Source: Pseudomonadota bacterium (GTDB lineage Bacteria; Myxococcota_A; UBA9042; GCA-2863065). From it: a stretch of 34,454 bases of DNA. This document shows, one piece after another, positions 34,451-34,454 of the stretch (its first letter is position 1; each line of letters opens with the position of its first letter). The position numbers and the translations under genes are program-made. The DNA lies in NCBI GenBank assembly GCA_005776585.1, contig SXOX01000197.1, positions 1 to 34,454 of the forward strand. The letters run 5' to 3'. Below the pieces are notes generated by a model that worked only from the letters and a program-made list of their open reading frames with translations, was not told where the DNA came from and did no database searches.

Positions 34451-34454
34451 GTCA

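Overview
The window is very GC-rich, densely coding DNA with almost no gene-free space. It encodes large exported lipoproteins with Cys-rich repeats, a MopE-type metal-binding lipoprotein with a choice-of-anchor-L-like domain, an IgGFc-binding-like lipoprotein, a giant TPR protein, an outer-membrane peptidase/propeller protein and a prepilin peptidase. This mix fits a Gram-negative bacterium of the Myxococcota/deltaproteobacterial type; that placement is inference from gene content, since there is no rRNA or other marker gene here. I see no tRNA, rRNA, insertion sequence, integrase or CRISPR array.

Layout. (1) 1-126: a tandem array of 28-bp hairpin units, cut by the window edge. (2) 136-12467, all on the minus strand and read right to left: a giant pseudokinase/TPR protein, a BKACE-family enzyme, an ECF sigma factor, its zinc-type anti-sigma factor, a small hypothetical protein and a large exported peptidase-propeller-barrel protein. 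(3) 12556-13704 (+): a MepA-type murein endopeptidase lipoprotein, divergent from the TPR gene and convergent with (4) 13701-17519 (-), a 1272-aa lipoprotein with twelve 8-Cys repeats and a beta-helix end. (5) 17718-26136 (+): a probable operon of a 1981-aa polytopic GT-C-like glycosyltransferase, a type IV prepilin peptidase and a sensor histidine kinase. (6) 26133-26507 (-): a small low-complexity lipoprotein. (7) 26634-30448 (+): two translationally coupled surface lipoproteins. (8) 30474-30660: a 51-bp tandem repeat array, followed by (9) 30740-32547 (+), a three-gene cassette of a small soluble protein, an HEXXH metallopeptidase with a Pro/Ala-rich leader and an exported small protein. 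(10) 32544-34450 (-): a FemAB-like acyltransferase and an RsuA/RluB-type pseudouridine synthase that runs to the window edge.

Themes. Most genes act at the cell envelope. Within operons the genes are packed with ATGA/GTGA overlaps. All three convergent gene pairs overlap by exactly four bases, sharing CTAG, CTAA and CTAG as paired stop codons, so there is no room for a terminator between them. The best candidate for an undescribed system is the 30740-32547 metallopeptidase cassette. The 12 x 8-Cys lipoprotein, the roughly 35-segment glycosyltransferase and the pseudokinase-TPR-degenerate-M48-like giant are the other strong oddities.
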